This document shows positions 1 through 5,400 of a stretch of 7,835 bases of DNA, in pieces; the stretch's first letter is position 1; the number at the start of each line of letters is the position of its first letter. Made by a program: the position numbers and the translations under genes. The stretch lies in the NCBI GenBank assembly GCA_042095055.1, contig JBELBZ010000058.1:1-7835 (forward strand). Direction: 5' to 3'. The notes beneath the pieces were generated by a model. That model did no database searches and had not been told where the DNA came from. It saw only the letters and a program-made list of their open reading frames with translations. The stretch comes from UBA8752 sp042095055 (GTDB taxonomy: Bacteria; Bacteroidota; Bacteroidia; Flavobacteriales_D; Sanyastnellaceae).

Positions 1-26
1 CTGGGGGATGGACCCTGAAAGGCAGC

Positions 27-58
27 AAAAAGCCCCGCTCGGTGGCGGGGCTTTTTTT
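27..58 (-). terminator. Rho-independent terminator after the FISUMP gene
   Basis: An 8-bp perfect GC-rich stem (AGCCCCGC at 31-38 pairing with GCGGGGCT at 45-52) encloses a 6-base loop. It is flanked by AAAAA at 27-31 and seven T at 52-58, so it can act on either strand. On the minus strand it begins about 19 bases after the stop codon at 77 and ends in a U5 tract. Because it also has a good T-run on the plus strand, it could serve a convergent gene beyond the window edge. The remaining bases 1-26 show nothing recognisable. Confidence 0.88.
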
Positions 59-76
59 AAGGCGTTCGTGCGTGGT

Positions 77-2188
77 TCAGTCTTTGATGCAGCGCACTGA
101 AAATCCGCTTTTCTGTTTGTATTCGTACCTCCGGATGAGTGGCTGGTTGCGCGACAATCCCCGGCCGAAGGCCCTATCACCGAGATCGTACGCAGACTCT
201 CCGGAGGTAAGAGTGGTGCTCCAGAAGAAAGCGCTCGCACCCGCACTGGAGGAGTTGCCAAGGACGGTCGAGCGGTAGCCGGCCGGAAGGCCCGCAAACC
301 CGAAATCATCCGTGCCGTTGTTGTACCCGCCAACTGGGTATTCCCACCAACCGGAAGTGCTTTTCAATTTTTGTCCTTCATCTGTTTCTCGCCAACCAAT
401 TGTATTCGCGGAAGCAGGATACATGCCCAACTCTACTTCTAAAACCTGCCACTCTTCATCACTCGGAACATGCCAGCCGCTCGGACACAATCCGGCGGCA
501 TCTGTCGCTGCGTACCAGTTGTACAGCCTACCCCACTCAGCCAACGACTGCGCAGGATCGCCGCACGCGTCGATGTCCGGGCTGTAGTTGTTGCATGTGC
601 TGGTGCCCTGGCCATAGACAGCGGTGGCACCTGAAGTTGCTGCGAGCCACTCGCTGTCGGTCAACCCCGCGGGAATCACGGTCCCATCAGCGTACACTGT
701 CGTGCGTAGGTTCTCCGCAAACCAGCATTGGCATCCAATCCGGACAACGTCATAACTGTATCCGTCCATGGTGGGGGAGACGCAGGCCGGGTCCACGATC
801 AGGCATTGGCAGCTTCCGTCATCGGCGTTGGCCGTGGCGTCGTATTCCATGTAAGCGGGATCTGTGCAGCCGTAGTAGATGCAGGAGCCATCGTCGGTGT
901 TGGCTGCCGAATTGTAATTGTCTGCTGCGCCATCCGTGCAGCCTTCTACAATCAGTGTTGAGCAACTTCCGTCATCGGTGTTGGCCGTTGCGTCGTACTC
1001 CGTGTAAGCGGGATTTGTGCAGCCGTAGTAGATGCAAGAGCCATCGTCGGTGTTGGCTGCCGAATTGAAATTGTCTGCTGCGCCATCGGTGCAGCCTTCT
1101 ATGATTAGTGTTGAGCAGCTGCCGTCATCGTTGGTGGCCGAGGCGTCGTATTCCAAGTAAGCCGGGTCCGTGCAGCCGGGAATGATGCAGGCTTCGTTGG
1201 CCGGGTCGTTGTAGTTGATGGCCGACTTGTTGAAACAGTTGTCGCTGTCGTCGCAGATGCCGTCGGTGTCCACATCGTAGACGCCGCAGCCATTGCAACA
1301 TTGGGCATAGGGGACAATGAGACTGACGGTGTTGCTGATGCACCCACCGGCGTCTTCGGCGTTGGCGTCGTAGGTGCCGGGCAAGATGCCGTTCATGGCA
1401 CCGGGCAAGCTGAAGCTGTAGTCGCCAGCTCCGTTGATGCCGGTCAGGTCGACCGCGGTGGCGGTGCCGGTGGTGACATCGATGTCGATTTCGCCATCGG
1501 CGGCATCGATGGCGGTGGGAACGCTCGTCACGGAGACGCTGCCCAGAACCAGGGCGCCATCACAAGGGTCGATGAAGGTGGCGCAGCTGCCGTCGTCGGT
1601 GTTGGCGTTGGCATCGTACTCGGCGTAGTTCGGGTCGGTGCAGCCGGGGACGTTGAAGGTGAAAGAGGCGGTGAAATTGTTGCCGAAGTTGCTGTCGAAC
1701 TTGGTCTCGCCACAGCCCGCGGGATCGCTGTCGGCGCCGGCGAGGTCCCAGTAGACCTCCAAGGTGTAAGCGCCCCCTGCCGTCAGGCCGGCGAGCAGGT
1801 CGATGCCCTCTGCGGTCTCATCCCACTTTTGGTCGCCAGCGTTGGCCAGATCGGAGACGTTGGGGAGGTCCACGGAACTGAAGCTTCCCGGAGTGTCGCC
1901 GCTGGCGTAGACCCGGTAGTACACATTGCCGCCGCACACATTGGAGATTCCATTCTTGTAGGTCTTGAGTTCGCCGCCGTTGAGGGTCAGCGCATCGGAC
2001 GCCGCAAAGGTTCCGAGGTCACTGCCGCCGAAGGTGGCAGCCGCATCGGCATTGTATCCTCCGGCGAGGAATTGGTTTCCGCTGCCAGCATCAATGATGA
2101 CGTAGGATTGGAAGATGTCCCAAGCCGCAAAAGCTGGGGTGGAGAAAAGGGAGCAAGCCAACAGGCTCAGGACGACGGATAGCCGCAT
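77..2188 (-). CDS. Exported modular protein with GCTD/DDGSC repeats and C-terminal FISUMP domain
   Basis: Predicted 703-residue secreted or surface protein, probably for adhesion or ligand binding; no catalytic motif is seen. Start chosen at the ATG at 2188 because it opens directly into a signal peptide (MRLSVVLSLLACSLF..., cleavage near AFA-A, residues 1-22). The longer frame begins at a TTG (2240-2242) that fits a promoter -33 element better. Order: residues 23-181, Gly/Asp-rich probable beta-sandwich containing YYRVY, GDQKW and YTLEVYW; 182-202, one GCTD...DDGSC unit; 209-291, SprB-like module (DGEIDIDV...GTYDANAEDAGGC); 297-336, Cys-rich DTDGICDD module; 338-460, five GCTD units; about 470-703, FISUMP domain with WFAENL, GRLYNWYA, GLCPSGWHVPSDEEW and final GFSVRCIKD. 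The stop is TGA at 77-79 and a terminator follows. No type IX secretion C-terminal domain is recognisable. Family assignment of the FISUMP end is firm; the cellular role is inference. Confidence 0.93.
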   Translation of the reverse strand: MRLSVVLSLLACSLFSTPAFAAWDIFQSYVIIDAGSGNQFLAGGYNADAAATFGGSDLGTFAASDALTLNGGELKTYKNGISNVCGGNVYYRVYASGDTPGSFSSVDLPNVSDLANAGDQKWDETAEGIDLLAGLTAGGAYTLEVYWDLAGADSDPAGCGETKFDSNFGNNFTASFTFNVPGCTDPNYAEYDANANTDDGSCATFIDPCDGALVLGSVSVTSVPTAIDAADGEIDIDVTTGTATAVDLTGINGAGDYSFSLPGAMNGILPGTYDANAEDAGGCISNTVSLIVPYAQCCNGCGVYDVDTDGICDDSDNCFNKSAINYNDPANEACIIPGCTDPAYLEYDASATNDDGSCSTLIIEGCTDGAADNFNSAANTDDGSCIYYGCTNPAYTEYDATANTDDGSCSTLIVEGCTDGAADNYNSAANTDDGSCIYYGCTDPAYMEYDATANADDGSCQCLIVDPACVSPTMDGYSYDVVRIGCQCWFAENLRTTVYADGTVIPAGLTDSEWLAATSGATAVYGQGTSTCNNYSPDIDACGDPAQSLAEWGRLYNWYAATDAAGLCPSGWHVPSDEEWQVLEVELGMYPASANTIGWRETDEGQKLKSTSGWWEYPVGGYNNGTDDFGFAGLPAGYRSTVLGNSSSAGASAFFWSTTLTSGESAYDLGDRAFGRGLSRNQPLIRRYEYKQKSGFSVRCIKD
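80..781 (-). other. FISUMP domain (TIGR02145 / Fib_succ_major)
   Basis: Residues 470-703 carry the family landmarks in order: IGCQCWFAENL near the start, WGRLYNWYA, LCPSGWHVPSDEEWQVLE, KLKSTSGWW, NNGTDDFGFAGLPAGYRS, FFWSTT and the terminal GFSVRCIKD. The family is found mostly in exported proteins of Fibrobacter and Bacteroidota and is usually C-terminal, as here. The GWHVPSDEEW segment resembles the GWRLPTEAEW element of formylglycine-generating-enzyme folds, so a C-type-lectin-like fold is plausible but inferred. The domain appears complete and ends at the natural stop. Confidence 0.88.
791..1177 (-). repeat. 153-bp tandem repeat encoding five GCTD...DDGSC units
   Basis: Two full 51-codon copies (944-1096 and 791-943) are preceded by a partial copy (1097-1177). 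Each full copy encodes a GCTDGAADN-type unit followed by a GCT(D/N)PAY-x-EYD-type unit. Every unit is 21 residues, begins GCT and ends DDGSC, so it supplies one Cys at each end. The same plus-strand word (CCGTCATCG) recurs at 816, 969 and 1122, exactly 153 bases apart. A sixth, isolated unit lies at 1583-1645. Nucleotide similarity is high, suggesting recent unequal recombination. Such units are common in marine bacterial and phage proteins; their fold and partner are not something I can name. Confidence 0.88.
1181..1564 (-). other. SprB-like module plus Cys-rich module of the FISUMP protein
   Basis: Residues 209-291 match the SprB-repeat style (DGEIDIDVTTG ... ILPGTYDANAEDAGGC). Residues 297-336 carry CCNGCGV, DVDTDGICDDSDNC and NYNDPANEACIIP. 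They align with residues 1650-1794 of the upstream protein without large gaps. SprB repeats are known from gliding and adhesion proteins of Bacteroidota; this assignment rests on pattern only. Confidence 0.68.
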
Positions 2189-2212
2189 GAGAAGACGATT
2201 TGGTAAGGAGAG

Positions 2213-2242
2213 CAAAGTAGATGATTGGAACACGTAAAGCAA
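2213..2242 (-). promoter_or_regulatory. Candidate Bacteroidota-type promoter of the FISUMP gene
   Basis: Reading the minus strand, TTG at 2242-2240 is followed after 20 bases by TACTTTG at 2219-2213. The known Bacteroidota primary-sigma consensus is TTG near -33 and TAnnTTTG near -7 with about this spacing; here the -7 element has one base fewer between TA and TTTG, so the match is imperfect. Transcription would start around 2205-2208, giving a leader of about 20 bases before the ATG at 2188. No Shine-Dalgarno sequence is present, which is usual in this phylum. The position downstream of the previous gene's terminator supports an independent promoter. Confidence 0.42.
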
Positions 2243-2307
2243 TGCGTTGTATCGGTGTTATCTGCCCGTCAATTGGTCAAAACACCTTGGTTATATGTTT
2301 CGGCAAC

Positions 2308-2336
2308 AAAAAGCCCCGCTCGGCGGCGGGGCTTTT
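2308..2336 (-). terminator. Rho-independent terminator after the HYR gene
   Basis: A hairpin with stem AAGCCCCGC (2311-2319) and GCGGGGCTT (2326-2334), extendable to 11 bp by flanking A/T pairs, with a 6-base loop. A U5 tract follows on the minus strand. It lies about 80 bases past the TGA at 2417 and upstream of the next gene's candidate promoter, so the two genes are probably separate transcription units. Apart from one loop base (C2324 against T43) its stem-loop is identical to the terminator at 27-58. Confidence 0.87.
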
Positions 2337-2416
2337 CAATAACGTCGAGGCCGACGATAAAAGGGGTCCGCCTCCGGCCTCCAAAGTTTCAAAGGTTCAA
2401 CCCTCCTTCGCTTCGC
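2337..2416. other. Non-coding stretch between HYR stop and its terminator
   Basis: These 80 bases separate the TGA at 2417 from the hairpin at 2308-2336. They hold a small perfect stem-loop (CGTCG 2343-2347 with CGACG 2352-2356, loop AGGC). On the minus strand they also hold short internal direct repeats, GCGAA twice next to the stop and GGAGGC twice further on. No reading frame continues the protein: the other two minus-strand frames close within about 30 bases and encode no GCTD motif. It may be the scar of a deletion or a small intergenic repeat, but this window has no second copy to confirm that. Confidence 0.45.
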
Positions 2417-5400
2417 TCAGTCGGGAATGATGCAGTTGCCGTTGGCCGGGTCGTTGTAGTTGGTGGCCGTTTGGTCGGTGCAGTTGTCGTCGTCGTCGCA
2501 GATGCCGTCGGAGTCGGTGTCGTTGACTCCGCAACCGCTGCAGCACAGCGCGTAAGGGACGATGAGCGGACGGGTGATGCCCGGCTGCTGCAGGGTCGTA
2601 CCTCCAGATGAAAGCGTGGCCACACCGATACAACCGTCGGAATCAATCACCATGGCCGTGTAGTAGCCGGCTGGGATGTTGTCCAGGTCGCTGGGCAGGG
2701 TGATCGTGAGGTCGGCAGCACCGTTTTGTCCGAAGAGGAACAGGGTGTCGGCGTTGCCACTCGTGATGTTCAAGGAAATGTCACCGTCCGTGGAAGACAT
2801 GGTCGTCGCGAAGGACTCGATGTCAATGCTGGCGAAGACCGGCGCGTCGGGACAGGGCTCGCATTCGACATTTCCGTGAAGCGAAGCGTCGAAATTGTTG
2901 GCCAGCTGGTCGCTGCAGAGGTCGGCACCATCGCAGACGCCGTCGCCGTCGGAGTCGTTACCGTCGTTGTCGGTGTCATAAGTTCCACTCTGGCAATCCT
3001 CACAACCGTCACCGTCTGTGTCGGAGCAAACGAACGGGTCGAAATCGTCTGAGTCGTTTTCATTCAAGGCTCCATCTCCGTCGATGTCCGGATCCGAGCA
3101 ATCCCCGATGAAATCGCCATCGATGTCCGTATCGTTAATCGTGACGGTAAAGCTGTCGGAGAAGGTATTTCCCTCCTCATCCGTCGCGGTATAGTACACT
3201 GTGGTAGTTCCTACCGTGAATAGGGAACCGGAAGTGTGAGATTCAGAAGTGATGGTAGCCGTACCACAACTGTCGCTGGCGGTCACTGCACCCCAAGTTG
3301 CAATGGCATTGCACGACATGGTGTCAGCCGTGATGACAATGTCAGCAGGCAAGTCCAGACTCGGCGGGATGGTATCTATTACCGTTATGATAAAGCTGTC
3401 CGAGAAAGTATTGAGTGACCCGTCGGTGGCCGTGTAGGTAACCGTGGTGGTTCCAAGTCCCAAAGCGTTTCCATTTGTTGAGCCTCCATCCTGTGCGATG
3501 GACCCTCCTGTGCAGTTGTCGGTAGCCGTTGGTTCTGTCCAAGAGAAGGCAACCGTGCAGGCTGTGGAAGGCACATAAATGACAGTGTCACCAATCAGTC
3601 CAACGATTCCTGGGCTGATGGTATCGACTACCGTTACGACGAAACTCTCGCTGTATGTGTTTGCACTCGCGTCAGTCGAAGTATAGGTTACTGTATTTGT
3701 GCCCAAACTGAACGCATTACCACTGGTCGTTCCAGCAGTTTGCGCAATGGATGAGCCCGCGCAGTTATCCGTGGAAGTGGGTTCGGTCCAGCTCAATACG
3801 GCTGTGCAGCTTGCACTACCTGTGTAAAGGGTTGTGTCATTGGGCAGTCCGCTAATACCGGGGCTGATGGAATCCAAAACGGTTACCGTAGCCGTAGCAT
3901 TTTCGGTATTTCCACAATCATCTGTTCCCGTCAACGTAGCCGTCTGGGCACCTGTGGTGCTACAGTCGAAGGATGTCGGAGATACGGTGAGCGTGAGTGA
4001 GGTCGTGCAGTTGTCACTGGAACCGTTGTCAATGTGCGAGGCACTCAATGAGAAGCTACCGCTGGCATTCAGGTAAACAGTGGTGTCCTGTGTGATGATA
4101 TTGGGTGCCGTTGTATCCTGTACCGTGACTGTTTGGGTATGGGTGGTCGCATTGCCGCAGGCATCTGTGGCCGTCCAACTCCGGGTCAAAACGTATTCGT
4201 GGTCACAGCTTCCAGCGGCATTAGTTTCTGCGAAGTTTACGGTCAACGCACCTTCGCAGGCATCGGTTGCTGTCAAAGTTGGAGGAGTCAAATCTGCGTC
4301 ACAGTTCATGGTGGTGTCACTTGGAGTGGCACTGAGCACGGGTGACGCAGTATCTCTGATCGTCAACGTAGCCGTCGTGGAGCTTGTGTTGGTTGAACCA
4401 TCTGAAGCGGTGAAGGTTACGGAAGCCGTGTAGATATCGGGGCACGTTCCAGCAACAAGAGAAGCACCGGTATAGTTGTGGGACCAAGAGACCGTGACAC
4501 AGTTGTCTGTGGCTGCTGCTCCACCCAGGTTTGCAAGCCAAGAGTTGATGTCATCTGTGTTGCCCGCGCCATCGCAATTGATGGTGGTGTCCAAGGCGGC
4601 CGAAGTGATGATGGGGCTAATGGTGTCGAGGACGGTCACCGTTGCATTGGCTGAATTGGAATTGCCGCATTCATCCGTGGAGGATAGAGATACCGTTTGT
4701 GGAGTTCCTACGTCGCTGCAATCAAAGGAGGTTGGCGCCGCTGTCAATGTCAAGGGCGTCGTACAGTTGTCCGAAGATCCATTGTCAATGTCGGCTGCTG
4801 TCAAGGAGCCATTGCCGCTTGCATCCAAATAAACCGTGTGGGCTTGCGTAATGATGTTGGGTGCCGTTGTATCCTGCACAGTCAGGACCTGCGTGTAGCT
4901 CACCGAGTTTAAGCAGCCATCAACTGCAGTCCATGTGCGATCTAACTGGTATTCATTGGGGCAGGAACCTGCCGTGTTCGTTTCAGCGAAAGTTACTGTA
5001 ATGGGACCCGTGCAAGAATCGAGCGCAGTGATGGTTGGCACTGCGGGGATAGCATCGCANNNNNNNNNNNNNNNNNNNNNNNNNNNNNNNNNNNNNNNNN
5101 NNNNNNNNNNNNNNNNNNNNNNNNNNNNNNNNNNNNNNNNNNNNNNNNNNNNNNNNNNNGCATCGCAATTCACGGTAGTGTCGCTGGGCATCGCGCTCAA
5201 GGTGGGCGCGGTCGTATCCGTAATGGTCAGCGTTGCCGACGTGGTTTCAGTGTTGCCCGTAGAGTCGGCAGCGGTGAAGATCACGGTTGCGGAAGAAATG
5301 GTGGGGCAGGAACCTGCTGTCAAGCCCGTGTAGTTGTTGGTCCATACGAGGTTTGCAGCATCGGTGCAGTTATCCGTACCCGTTGCACCACCATTGTTGG

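Noticed and set aside
1301..2182. Long plus-strand open frame of 293 codons
   Set aside because: It lies antisense inside the FISUMP gene; its Gly/Val/Ala-rich product is the shadow of Asp/Thr/Ala-rich coding on the other strand. It has no domain and no start context.
2144..2188. Lipoprotein signal (LLAC at residues 9-12 of the FISUMP protein)
   Set aside because: The Cys comes only 11 residues after the start and -2 is Leu; the hydrophobic stretch continues to a better AFA-A type cleavage site, so an ordinary Sec signal is more likely.
2189..2242. TTG start extending the FISUMP protein by 18 residues
   Set aside because: The ATG at 2188 begins a proper signal peptide. The extension would bury it, and the TTG coincides with a candidate -33 promoter element.
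5060..5159. Treating the N gap as two separate truncated genes
   Set aside because: The frame is open on both sides, matching halves of one module flank the gap, and the 8-base flank overlap rejoins them in frame.
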